IMG/VR virus record: IMGVR_UViG_3300014720_000246
Coordinates: 1-20,014 of that record
Length of the DNA stretch: 20,014 nt
Reading direction: 5' to 3' (one strand)
Origin: a virus
This document shows, piece by piece, positions 1-7,457 of this stretch; position 1 is the first letter of the stretch, and each line of letters opens with the position of its first letter. Below the pieces are notes generated by a model. It saw only the letters and a list, made by a program, of their open reading frames with translations. It had not been told where the DNA came from and searched no databases. A program made the position numbers and the translations under genes.

Positions 1-724
1 CACGCTCCATACCTTCTCCTACTTTTCCTACAACTGAATTTTCAATAGCAGATGATCCTCCCATTAGACCAGCAAGAATGCCGGCATCATAATCTTCATA
101 CGTCATCTGATATTTAACTTGAGGGATAGATTCTATAGGTAGCATAATAGCATCAGACAATCGAGCAGGTTCGTCAACCTTTAATGTATCTGATAGTTCA
201 GTTAATGCATCGAACACGCCTGCTGTAGCCAACCCAGCAGTGGCTGCAACTCCTGCGGCAACAACCGTTCCTGCAACTGCACCCGCACCTGATCTGGCTC
301 CAGCACTCCTCATTTTTGCCAAAACAGAAGCAGTTAATGATCTCCCCACTCGCGACTTTTCAGCTAATTCTTTTCCGATGCCGAATCCTGCAACAGCCCC
401 CGTTATACCTGCTGCAGCAATACCCGCTGCAGCTAACCTCTCTCTTGCAACGCGATTTTGACCTGTAGTACTTACATCCACATCAACCACTTTTTGATTC
501 TTGAACTTTGTCTTTCCTCTAATGTTTATGTAGAATACCATGTAGTGTTGCAGATCAGCAGCAATCGATACATCCTCAGGATAACTTAACTGAGAAACAT
601 TATAGGGCCCATTATTGGTTAATGAAACTTCTTTTGGGTTGCGTTTGTCATCACCTCCAAACCCCTTCCCGAGGATGGTGTCATTATTAAACTGATCTAG
701 GATATTTGTTCTATTGGCTGACAT
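1..724 (-). CDS. Baseplate / tail-tube-cap-like protein (gp48-like), C-terminus beyond the window
   Basis: An open frame of 241 codons starts at ATG 724-722 (MSANRTNILDQF) and runs off the left edge, so the C-terminus is missing. Two parts look structured: a beta-type stretch near residues 45-75 (YMVFYINIRGK), and a region near residues 180-220 (IMLPIESIPQVKYQMTYEDY). Between them lies a long Gly/Ala-rich, possibly helical stretch. T4-like tail tube cap proteins (gp48) have a similar plan, and in T4 gene 48 sits beside the 26-51-27-28-29 hub genes, which matches the neighbouring plus-strand cassette. I infer a baseplate/tube-cap role from layout and context, not from a catalytic motif. A late promoter box lies 29 bases upstream (753-760). 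The product could instead be another baseplate protein such as gp54. Confidence 0.55.
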   Translation of the reverse strand, partial: MSANRTNILDQFNNDTILGKGFGGDDKRNPKEVSLTNNGPYNVSQLSYPEDVSIAADLQHYMVFYINIRGKTKFKNQKVVDVDVSTTGQNRVARERLAAAGIAAAGITGAVAGFGIGKELAEKSRVGRSLTASVLAKMRSAGARSGAGAVAGTVVAAGVAATAGLATAGVFDALTELSDTLKVDEPARLSDAIMLPIESIPQVKYQMTYEDYDAGILAGLMGGSSAIENSVVGKVGEGMER

Positions 725-727
725 GGG

Positions 728-735
728 TATAAATA
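728..735 (+). promoter_or_regulatory. T4-type late promoter for the virion cassette
   Basis: The sequence TATAAATA is an exact match to the T4 late promoter box read by the gp55 sigma factor with gp33 and the gp45 clamp. It lies 27 bases upstream of the gp4 start at 763, which would give a leader of about 20 nt. No -35 element is needed for this promoter class. It faces away from the box at 753-760 on the other strand, so the short intergenic region is a divergent late promoter pair. Confidence 0.8.
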
Positions 736-752
736 TTTGAAGGATGATCAAT

Positions 753-760
753 TATTTATG
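753..760 (-). promoter_or_regulatory. T4-type late promoter variant for the left-edge baseplate gene
   Basis: On the minus strand the bases read CATAAATA, one mismatch from the T4 late consensus. The box ends 28 bases before the start codon at 724, a normal distance for a late leader. It lies inside the predicted leader of the plus-strand transcript, so the two divergent transcripts would overlap by some 20-25 bases. Confidence 0.6.
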
Positions 761-762
761 CG

Positions 763-1215
763 ATGTATAAAGAAACTTACAAAGGCAAATACAAAGTTAA
801 GAATCCCAAAAAGTATCGAGGAGACATTCATGATGTTATCTATCGAAGCAGTTGGGAACTTAAACTAATGAACTGGTGTGATAGCAATGATTCTGTTCTT
901 GAATGGGGTTCAGAGGTTGCTGTTATACCGTATGTCTCCCCAGTAGACAAAAAAGTACATAGGTACTTTGTTGACTTTTACATGAAGATACGTGATAAGA
1001 ATGGTGTGGATCAGAAGTATTTGGTTGAAGTTAAACCCAAGAAGTTTACACAAGAACCTGTAAAACCTAAACGTGTCACCAAGCAATTCATAGAAGAAGT
1101 ATACACATATGGTATCAATCAAGCAAAGTGGAAAGCAGCAACAGAGTTTTGCGATGATCGCAAGTGGAAGTTTTTGGTTTTAACAGAGGACGAATTAAAA
1201 ATTGGCTACAAGTAA
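763..1215 (+). CDS. 4: Head completion protein gp4 (T4 gp50/gp4 family)
   Basis: A 150-aa protein, matching the family's usual length. Family hallmarks are visible: an N-terminal GKYKVKNPKKYRGD block, then YRSSWELKLMNWCD (near residues 28-41), VIPYVSP, HRYFVDFYMKI and KYLVEVKPKK. The spaced E, D and E-x-K residues (WE, VDF, VEVKPK) fit the TnsA/PD-(D/E)XK-like nuclease fold proposed for this family. In T4, gp4 acts late in head maturation, after DNA packaging, so that tails can join. It is the first gene of the plus-strand virion cassette, 27 bases behind an exact late promoter. The next gene overlaps its end by 14 bases. Confidence 0.9.
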   Translation: MYKETYKGKYKVKNPKKYRGDIHDVIYRSSWELKLMNWCDSNDSVLEWGSEVAVIPYVSPVDKKVHRYFVDFYMKIRDKNGVDQKYLVEVKPKKFTQEPVKPKRVTKQFIEEVYTYGINQAKWKAATEFCDDRKWKFLVLTEDELKIGYK

Positions 1216-1774
1216 TCCATTCGAGAGACTACGTTATACTGGTAAAGATGAAGATAATGCCATCGACTGGTATAAACAGAAGATCAATGACTTAGGCAAA
1301 GGGGCGTTCAGCCCTTCTAAGTTGATGAATACAGAAGAACTTTTGACTCGTAGACTCATGCCCGGGCAGCTTTATTTGTTTTACTATGACCCCAAGTACA
1401 AGGATACTTTGCCCTATTACGACACCTTTCCTTTATTATATCCATACGCCAAAACACCTGATGGGTTCATCGGGTATAATCTACATTACCTTCCCCCCAT
1501 TCTTCGTTTTAAGGTTATGGGTACTTTGTTGGGTATTGAAAGATCAAATAATAACGCTCAAAAGAAACTCGCTTATTCATACGGCGTTTTGAATTCAAGA
1601 GATTTGCAGAAATACTATGAACCATGCATTCGTAGGTATCTAAGAGAACATGTAAGATCAAACTTCTTGCGTATACCATATGAGGATTGGTTGTCAGCAG
1701 CAGTCATGCCCACAGAACGGTTTGTAAAATCAAGCTCAGCTAAAATCTGGGCAGATACCCTAAGGAAAGCATAA
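1202..1774 (+). CDS. Conserved T4-like phage structural protein (unassigned)
   Basis: A 190-aa protein, probably starting at TTG 1202 with an AGAGGA ribosome site 11 bases upstream inside gp4. No in-frame ATG appears before codon 42, so the TTG start is likely. The core GQLYLFYYDPKYKDTLPYYD, then FPLLYP and GYNLHYLPP, is a pattern I associate with T4-like marine phages, but I cannot place it firmly. From its place next to gp4 it could serve the roles of T4 gp2 (DNA end protector) or gp53 (baseplate wedge), which flank gene 4 in T4; no alignable T4 gp53 sequence was evident by eye. It is soluble, without signal or membrane segments. Its TAA shares one base with the next ATG (TAATG), suggesting coupled translation. 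Confidence 0.75.
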   Translation: MATSNPFERLRYTGKDEDNAIDWYKQKINDLGKGAFSPSKLMNTEELLTRRLMPGQLYLFYYDPKYKDTLPYYDTFPLLYPYAKTPDGFIGYNLHYLPPILRFKVMGTLLGIERSNNNAQKKLAYSYGVLNSRDLQKYYEPCIRRYLREHVRSNFLRIPYEDWLSAAVMPTERFVKSSSAKIWADTLRKA

Positions 1775-2442
1775 TGACTACATTTAGTGTAGAACAGTTT
1801 CTATCAACAGTAGGATCAAAAGGTCTGGCTAGGGAAAATAGGTTTGAAGTTATTCTTCCCGAGAGGCTTACGGGCGACTTTCCTGTTTCATTGATGTGCG
1901 AATCAACCTCACTTCCACAAATGTCTGTGGTGACCAAGCAGCAAAGATTGTTCGGACCCACATACAACAGAGCAGCTACTAGCGATTATGGGGGTGCAGG
2001 TATTCAGATGGTATTTTTGGTGGATTCTGCTATGAAAGTGAAGAAGTATTTTGATGATTGGATGCACTTATGTGTTGCATCATCAGAATTTACAGCAAGA
2101 TACCTTAAGGACTACGCCTTCGATATTACTATCAATCAACTCAATGAGAAGAATGAAGTCACGTATACTATTAAATTGATAGAAGCATTTCCTACATCAT
2201 CCGGACCTATGACACTCAGTCAGTCTGGCCAGGATTCATTTCATCGCCTACCTGTTACTATCGCATACCGCTACTGGGAAACAGATGATATAAGTAATTC
2301 ACAGACATTTGCTACGGGTATCGGGGCTGTGTCGAATGAGGGATTAAGTGTTACACAACTAAATCAGATAAGAGAGCAGAGAAGAGACCCATTGTCAGGA
2401 TTATCTGCATCAGAAAGAGCATTAATTTCGATTGGAAGATAA
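1774..2442 (+). CDS. Tail-tube-fold protein, probably baseplate tail tube initiator (gp54-like)
   Basis: A 222-aa protein with the pattern of the phage tube fold: N-terminal LARENRFEVILPE, then CESTSLPQMSV, a DYGGAGIQMVFLVDSAM strand, a helix with FDDWMH, and a closing AYRYWE. T4 gp19 (tube) and gp54 (tube initiator) share this arrangement, with an N-RP/N-x-F start, a LP turn near residue 50, and a final YW. I favour gp54 because the gene sits with hub genes (gp26/gp51 type, tape measure) and not beside a sheath gene; the length is shorter than T4 gp54 (about 320 aa) and longer than gp19 (163 aa). A tube protein proper remains possible. The C-terminal 40 residues look flexible. Confidence 0.65.
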   Translation: MTTFSVEQFLSTVGSKGLARENRFEVILPERLTGDFPVSLMCESTSLPQMSVVTKQQRLFGPTYNRAATSDYGGAGIQMVFLVDSAMKVKKYFDDWMHLCVASSEFTARYLKDYAFDITINQLNEKNEVTYTIKLIEAFPTSSGPMTLSQSGQDSFHRLPVTIAYRYWETDDISNSQTFATGIGAVSNEGLSVTQLNQIREQRRDPLSGLSASERALISIGR

Positions 2443-2456
2443 TTTGAGGAATAAAC

Positions 2457-3158
2457 ATGTCTATACCTAAATTAGAAGTACCCACATTTGAATTGAAACT
2501 ACCATCAACCAATGCAAAGGTTGCATTTCGCCCCTTCCTGGTGAAAGAGCACAAAGCTCTTTTGATGACGAAGGATGGTTCAGAAGAAGAGGTTGCAAGA
2601 GTAGTAGAAGAGATAGTAGATATTTGCACATTCAAGAAATTGAACATGAGAATGCTTGCTCACTTTGATATTGAGTTTATCTTCATGAATTTAAGAGCAA
2701 AGTCGATCAGTGAGAAGCTTGAGTTGGTAATCAATTGCAATAACTGCGATACCAGAAATCCTTTCTCGGTTCACATTCCAAATATTCAAGTGCAAAAGTC
2801 ACCTGAACATAAAACGAAGATGATGGTGACTCATGATATTGGTATAGAGATGAAGTATCCTAGGTATTCTGATTTAGCTGATACCTTAGGAAATCCTAAC
2901 GAGGAATCTCTGTTCAATCTTCTTATTAGTTGCGTCAAAGGTGTTTATTCAGCATCAGGTGACTATCATGAAGTCACAGTCGATGATAAACAAGAGCTAC
3001 AAGAGTTTTTTGATACCATGACTGTTACTCAATATGAGCAGATCAAGCAATTCATTGAAACGATGCCGAAGTTGTCTCATCGTGAACAAGTGACATGTTC
3101 GAAGTGTGGAACAATAAACACAGCAAGATTGGAGAACCTCACAAATTTTTTTCTCTGA
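2457..3158 (+). CDS. 26: Baseplate hub assembly chaperone (gp26/gp51 family, T4_baseplate domain)
   Basis: A 233-aa protein starting MSIPKLEVPTFELKLPSTN, followed by FRPFLVKEHKALL, the typical opening of the T4 baseplate protein family that includes gp26 and gp51. Two CxxC-type pairs, CNNCDT near residue 98 and CSKCGT near residue 217, probably bind one zinc between them. In T4, genes 26 and 51 are adjacent and act in baseplate hub assembly without being major virion parts. A GAGGAATA ribosome site precedes the ATG. The last codons are AAT TTT TTT CTC TGA, and they carry a strong -1 frameshift signal (separate entry) that would replace the final two residues or so by the downstream ORF, giving a product of about 299 aa. 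It lies directly before the tape-measure-like gene, the usual place of frameshifting tail chaperones. Confidence 0.85.
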   Translation: MSIPKLEVPTFELKLPSTNAKVAFRPFLVKEHKALLMTKDGSEEEVARVVEEIVDICTFKKLNMRMLAHFDIEFIFMNLRAKSISEKLELVINCNNCDTRNPFSVHIPNIQVQKSPEHKTKMMVTHDIGIEMKYPRYSDLADTLGNPNEESLFNLLISCVKGVYSASGDYHEVTVDDKQELQEFFDTMTVTQYEQIKQFIETMPKLSHREQVTCSKCGTINTARLENLTNFFL

Positions 3159-3355
3159 GTCTCGCAAGAGACTCACTTGAAGATCACTACACTACAAACT
3201 TTGCTTTGATGCAGCATCACAAGTATTCTTTGACTGAATTGAATGACATGATACCATGGGAACGAGAGATTTATGTTTCGCTTTTGGCTAACTTCATAAA
3301 AGAAGAAAACGAAAAACTACGCCAGAAAATGGCAGAGAGAAGGTATCATGGATAA
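3095..3355 (+). CDS. -1 frame extension ORF of the hub chaperone (gp51-like tail)
   Basis: This frame overlaps the end of the upstream chaperone gene and ends 8 bases into the tape-measure-like gene. The protein-like part begins after the overlap: SLSLARDSLEDHYTTNF, then ALMQHHKYSLTELNDM, IPWEREIYVSLL and a charged helix IKEENEKLRQKMAE. Beyond the upstream stop codon no start codon occurs until the middle of this conserved stretch. The ATG at 3095 lies inside the other gene with no clear ribosome site and would add residues coded by the zinc-motif region. The simplest reading is that it is made as a C-terminal extension by -1 frameshifting, like the T part of lambda G/GT. A stand-alone small gp51-like protein starting at 3095 is the alternative. 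Helical and acidic, with an IPWE motif. Confidence 0.75.
   Translation: MFEVWNNKHSKIGEPHKFFSLSLARDSLEDHYTTNFALMQHHKYSLTELNDMIPWEREIYVSLLANFIKEENEKLRQKMAERRYHG
3143..3175 (+). promoter_or_regulatory. Programmed -1 ribosomal frameshift signal
   Basis: In the reading frame of the chaperone gene the bases read ACA AAT TTT TTT CTC TGA. This gives a slippery heptamer A_AAT_TTT (3143-3149) and an overlapping T_TTT_TTT (3146-3152), both in the X_XXY_YYZ frame. Six bases after the first heptamer begins a perfect 8-bp stem, TGAGTCTC (3156-3163) with GAGACTCA (3168-3175), closed by a GCAA tetraloop of the stable GNRA class. The zero-frame stop TGA is the first three bases of the stem. The downstream ORF is in exactly the -1 frame. 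All elements are read directly from the sequence; frameshifting itself is inferred. Confidence 0.85.
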
Positions 3356-6300
3356 CAAAGAAAAGACTCCTTTAGCAGCTTTACTTAGAAAACCTGCACA
3401 ACCCGTTGATGATGCACCTGTTAAAGCACAGCCAAAACAGAAACCTGAATCGCAGAAAACACCTATTGAACGTGATATCACTTCGATCAAGAAAGATATA
3501 GTTGAAGTTAAAAAGAACACGAAAGTTCTTGCTGACATTGCCAAGAAAGTAGATAAGGAATCTAAGAAAGCTAAACCTGCAACAGCGAACATTCCTTCTC
3601 AAAGTACCCCTTTAACGGGTGACGTAAATTCTGATCTTCTGAAAGTTTTGGGTAGTATAGACAAGAAACTTTCTGCAGATGCAGCAGAAAGGAAAAAAAC
3701 TCAAGGGGGTCCCGATAAAGGGGAGACTAGTTTTTTAGGTTCTTTAGTTGATGCTATTGCTGATATATCTGTAGGAAGAGGAAGGCCTGGCACACCTCCC
3801 ACAGTGCCTCCCGGCACACGACCACCTGTTACTGTACCAAGTGGACCTGCACCAAGTGGACCTGCACCAAGTGGACCTGCACCAGCTCCTGCTCCTAAAC
3901 CTGCACCAGCTCCAGCACCAGCACCAGCTCCAGCTCCAGCACCAGCTCCAGCTCCAGCACCAGCTCCTAGACCACCTGTTCCTGTACCACCAGCAGCCCC
4001 AGGACTTTTAGGGCAAGCAGCTACTTTAGCAGCACCTGCAGCCATTGTAGCAGCTCCATTCGTAGCTGCTAGACAACAAATAGAAAAAATTAAAGCTGAT
4101 CCCAATGCCTCCGGTCTAGAATTTAATCCGTATGCACAAGTTGTTCGCGGTGAAGCAAAAACTATCGGGCAAGCGGGGAGTCAAAATAAAAATAGAGCTG
4201 TTGGACAGGTATTTTCAAATACTATTCAAGCAGCTATCGATTCAGATTTATCTGATGAAGAGTTGTACGATCAATATGGCAGAGATCGAAAGCAATTGAA
4301 AGAATGGGTTGCAAAAAGTAAACCAGGTCAAACATATGATATCAATACATCAGCACCTGCAGTTGCAAATAGGCAAGCTGAAAAACTTATTGGAGTAGAA
4401 ACACCTGCAACACCAGCTGAAGTTGACGTAGGAGCACCTCCACCTGTTACGGGTATGGAATCTGCATTTGTTCCTACACCTCCTACACCTCCACCTGTAC
4501 AACAAATACCGCCTGCAGAAGGTCGGGTAGAATCATCTTTCACAGGCGTAACACCTGAAGATAGAGAGGAAGCTAAGAAGCGCGGGTTACGAGGTGAGGT
4601 TGGAGCTCAGTCAGCAGCAACTGCAAGGGTGGCAAGGCGACAGGTTCAAGTCCAGGATGCATTGTCTGAAGTGAACAACATGCCTATGGCTGCCCCGAGT
4701 GAGGCACCTGTTGTTGAACCTGCAACAGCACCTGCAACAGCACCAGCAGCAGCACCAGCACGTGCAGGCATAACAGTAGAGGAGCATTCAGCCAAAATAG
4801 GGAATGTGGATGGCGGTCAAATTGAAAATCATCCGAATTATAAAAGATATTATAATAACATTTTGATGGGGCGTGATCCTAAAAAAGATGCTAATGCACA
4901 TTTAACAGCACAAAGAATTGCTACATCACAAGTAAAAGCAGATATAGCAAGAGAAAAAGAATATAAACAAGCACCAGCAGCAGCACTAGCACCTCAAGCA
5001 GAAGTAACATCCACACAACCTACACCAGCTGGACCCACATCTATATCTGCACAAATAACATCTACATTTGATGCAGGGGCATTAAGGGAAAAAGATCCCG
5101 AAACACATGCAAAGTACGTTGCTCGTGTTCGTCAGCTAGAGCGCGAAATGCTAGCAGAGAATGAAAAGCAAGGAAAGTTAAGCTCTGCTGATACAGAGAG
5201 AGCAAAAGCACGCGCACAAGAACAAGCAATTAGAGAGTTTTCAGAACCTGCTGCGAATGTGGGTGCAGCTAGTAGAACAGGTACAATGACATCTAGCAGG
5301 GGGGGTGACATTGCAAAGATTTCAACAGAAAATACAGATTTAAGGGATCAAGCTAATTCGGGTTCTACTGCACCAGCAGCAGCATCAAGTCGGACTGAAA
5401 TGAAAATCCCGGAGGCCGTGCTAAATGAAAAAAATCCCAAAGTATTTCAAGAATATCAAAGAAGAAAAAATGAGCTCCGCAGGCAAATAGCTGACCAATT
5501 GAATAAAGAAGCTCTTGAAAGAAAAGATACATCTAGTGCTACAAGGAGAGAAAATGATAGGTTCGCTGACAGACAAGCTCAACTACAAGCATATAATGAG
5601 TTTAAAGATAAATTTGATGCAGCTCCTATATCTGCAGAACCCGCACCTCAAGCAGAAGTAACACCTTCTAGAGAAGCGCAAGGAGGAACAGTAATTTCTC
5701 CTGATGAATCAAAATCAAATAATAGATTTAGTGAAGGGGGGTTAATAGATGGCCCAGGAACTGAAACATCAGATTCAATACCTGCTGTTAATAGAGACAC
5801 CGGACAACCTATTTTGTTATCTGATAATGAATATATTCTTCCCGCAAAAGCAGCGAAAGCTATAGGAAAACAAACCCTAGATGCTGTTGCTGAAAAATTT
5901 GCTGATGGGGGTTCTGTTGGATTTTTAGAAAAAGTTAGTAAACGCGCCGAACTATTACAGCAAAAACGTAGAGAAGAAATTCCAGATTTACAAGATAATA
6001 CAAAGTTTGATTATTATATAAATCAAGCAAAGGCACAACAAGAAATTTTTGATAAGTTAGGCATAACATCAGATGAGGGTGAACAAAAAGTAGATTCTTT
6101 ATTAGATCGCTTCTTAGATAATCAGAAAGCAAATATGATGTTAGGTTATAATCGAGATAAAATAACAGGCGCTGAAGATTTATTAAAAGAAAATGATCAA
6201 GAGTATAAAGCATTACAACAGGAAGCTTCTTCGTTATTGGGTGACAAAATGAAAGAATTTACACAAATTTTAAAAGAGCAGGAGAGATCAACTGTTTCTG

Positions 6301-6515
6301 CAGCTAACGCTATGAATCCTAGTAGAGGGTTTCTAGATCAGATGAAACGATTTTTACAACTAGATGGAGGACGTTATTCACCTCAATCCAATCAACCTGT
6401 AGTTATAAACAATAACAATAATACATCAACACAAACAAATGTGCCAGTCCCTGCCCAACCGAGAGTAGATTCCTCGTTCTCTCGGTATGGGCAGAGTAGA
6501 AGCTCCTTCTTTTAG
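3348..6515 (+). CDS. Tail tape-measure-like / hub protein (gp29 position)
   Basis: A 1055-aa protein with an AGAAGG ribosome site 4 bases before the ATG. Order of parts: charged helical N-terminus (residues 1-120); Pro/Ala linker with three SGPAP copies and an APAP run (about 150-215); a hydrophobic Ala-rich helix, AAPAAIVAAPFVAA (about 225-240); a helical segment; then three related helical modules (about 477-540, 566-635, 680-760) separated by Ala/Pro linkers that twice contain PQAEVT. A stretch near residues 805-840 (DGPGTETSDSIPA then LSDNEYILPAKAAKAIG) is a signature often seen in phage tape measure proteins. The C-terminus is coiled-coil-like, ending in an Asn-rich tail. Its position right after a frameshifting chaperone pair supports the role of setting tail length. 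T4 gp29 has 590 residues, so this is much longer, largely through the linkers. Confidence 0.75.
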   Translation: MDNKEKTPLAALLRKPAQPVDDAPVKAQPKQKPESQKTPIERDITSIKKDIVEVKKNTKVLADIAKKVDKESKKAKPATANIPSQSTPLTGDVNSDLLKVLGSIDKKLSADAAERKKTQGGPDKGETSFLGSLVDAIADISVGRGRPGTPPTVPPGTRPPVTVPSGPAPSGPAPSGPAPAPAPKPAPAPAPAPAPAPAPAPAPAPAPRPPVPVPPAAPGLLGQAATLAAPAAIVAAPFVAARQQIEKIKADPNASGLEFNPYAQVVRGEAKTIGQAGSQNKNRAVGQVFSNTIQAAIDSDLSDEELYDQYGRDRKQLKEWVAKSKPGQTYDINTSAPAVANRQAEKLIGVETPATPAEVDVGAPPPVTGMESAFVPTPPTPPPVQQIPPAEGRVESSFTGVTPEDREEAKKRGLRGEVGAQSAATARVARRQVQVQDALSEVNNMPMAAPSEAPVVEPATAPATAPAAAPARAGITVEEHSAKIGNVDGGQIENHPNYKRYYNNILMGRDPKKDANAHLTAQRIATSQVKADIAREKEYKQAPAAALAPQAEVTSTQPTPAGPTSISAQITSTFDAGALREKDPETHAKYVARVRQLEREMLAENEKQGKLSSADTERAKARAQEQAIREFSEPAANVGAASRTGTMTSSRGGDIAKISTENTDLRDQANSGSTAPAAASSRTEMKIPEAVLNEKNPKVFQEYQRRKNELRRQIADQLNKEALERKDTSSATRRENDRFADRQAQLQAYNEFKDKFDAAPISAEPAPQAEVTPSREAQGGTVISPDESKSNNRFSEGGLIDGPGTETSDSIPAVNRDTGQPILLSDNEYILPAKAAKAIGKQTLDAVAEKFADGGSVGFLEKVSKRAELLQQKRREEIPDLQDNTKFDYYINQAKAQQEIFDKLGITSDEGEQKVDSLLDRFLDNQKANMMLGYNRDKITGAEDLLKENDQEYKALQQEASSLLGDKMKEFTQILKEQERSTVSAANAMNPSRGFLDQMKRFLQLDGGRYSPQSNQPVVINNNNNTSTQTNVPVPAQPRVDSSFSRYGQSRSSFF
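3840..3966 (+). repeat. Short tandem repeats coding a Pro/Ala linker
   Basis: Three perfect direct copies of AGTGGACCTGCACCA occupy 3840-3884 and code SGPAP x3. They run into a degenerate series of GCTCCA/GCACCA/GCTCCT hexamers to about 3966, coding APAPAP. Such repeats can expand or shrink by slippage in frame, which would alter linker length in the tape-measure-like protein without a frameshift. Confidence 0.85.
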
Positions 6516-7423
6516 TCGTCGTTTGCTAGCTTCGCGAAGTAGGACATTGACTCATCATCATCGTCAAAGTTAACTTCTTCGCGTTTAACAGGAGCAGCAG
6601 GTTTAGATTGAACAACTGCTTTAGGTGCAGAACGTTGAACTACAGGTTCATCCTCAACTTCGATTTCCTGGGTGCGAACTTCACCTGCAAGAACCGTGTT
6701 AAGTCTGCGCTGCAGTTCCTCATAGGTCTTGAATCGCTTAGGATCAACAAACTCTTTCAATGAATGTTGTTGTTCCCAGATTCGTGCGATTGCTTCATCT
6801 GAAGATGCAACAGGACTTGGGCGATCAAATTCGCTCTTGTCGTAGTTGCGATAGCCCTCAACCTTACGAATCTTCAGCTTGAAGTTTGCACCATCCCAGA
6901 AATCAAACGGGTTGATAGGTTGCTCGTCTTGAAACTGAGGATCAGTCACATCTTTGATCTTGTCAAAGATTTTCTTGCCATATTTGTACAAGAACACCTT
7001 TCCTTCATTCTCGGGATGAGCAGGATCAGTAACAACAAGAATGTTGCTGATATAAGTCAGCTTACGCTTGCGCTCACGAACCAGATCCTTATCGGATTCA
7101 TTGCCACTGTTCCACAGCTTGGTATTCATATCACTCACAGGATCAGGCAATCCAATCGTAGTAAGTGAATCTTCAATATACCACTTGCCCGTAGGTCCTT
7201 TGAATCCATGATTCCATACACGAACCCAGGGAAGATCCTCACCTTTGGGAGGAGGTAAGAAGCGAATGACAGCGTAGCCATTGCCCACTTTATCAACTTC
7301 GGGTTGCCAGAAGCGATTGTCCTCAGAGGACGATGCGGGGGTATTAATCTTTTCGACTTCCTTCATCAGTTTGTCGAAGCCGCCGCGGGATTTTTTAAGG
7401 TCAGCAAGAGATTGAAATGACAT
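6512..7423 (-). CDS. 32: Single-stranded DNA-binding protein gp32
   Basis: A 303-aa protein (T4: 301). The basic N-terminus (SLADLKKSRGGFDKL) fits the cooperativity domain. The core follows T4 gp32 closely: GNGYAVIRFLPPPKGED, NHGFKGPTGKWYIEDS, SNILVVTDPAHPENEGKVFLYKYGKKI, WDGANFKLKIRKVEGYRNYD. The tail is acidic (VNFDDDDESMSYF), as needed in T4 for docking replication partners such as gp59. The protein coats ssDNA in replication, recombination and repair. Odd point: the segment holding the zinc ligands of T4 gp32 (one His, three Cys) has no Cys here and reads GLPDPVSDMNTKLWN, so zinc is probably absent. GGAG lies 7 bases before the ATG. The stop overlaps the convergent tape-measure stop by 4 bases. 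Confidence 0.95.
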   Translation of the reverse strand: MSFQSLADLKKSRGGFDKLMKEVEKINTPASSSEDNRFWQPEVDKVGNGYAVIRFLPPPKGEDLPWVRVWNHGFKGPTGKWYIEDSLTTIGLPDPVSDMNTKLWNSGNESDKDLVRERKRKLTYISNILVVTDPAHPENEGKVFLYKYGKKIFDKIKDVTDPQFQDEQPINPFDFWDGANFKLKIRKVEGYRNYDKSEFDRPSPVASSDEAIARIWEQQHSLKEFVDPKRFKTYEELQRRLNTVLAGEVRTQEIEVEDEPVVQRSAPKAVVQSKPAAPVKREEVNFDDDDESMSYFAKLANDD

Positions 7424-7457
7424 AGTTTACTCCGTATAAAAAGTGTATTGCTTTGTG

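Noticed and set aside
240-461. 73-aa plus frame rich in Ala/Pro
   Set aside because: Antisense to the Gly/Ala-rich part of the left-edge baseplate-like gene.
3701-4105. Minus frame coding Gly/Ala repeats
   Set aside because: Mirror of the Pro/Ala-coding repeats of the tape-measure-like gene; no start signals.
6530-6541. CTTCGCGAAG palindrome as a bidirectional terminator
   Set aside because: Short, lies within gp32 codons and has no T-tract on either side.
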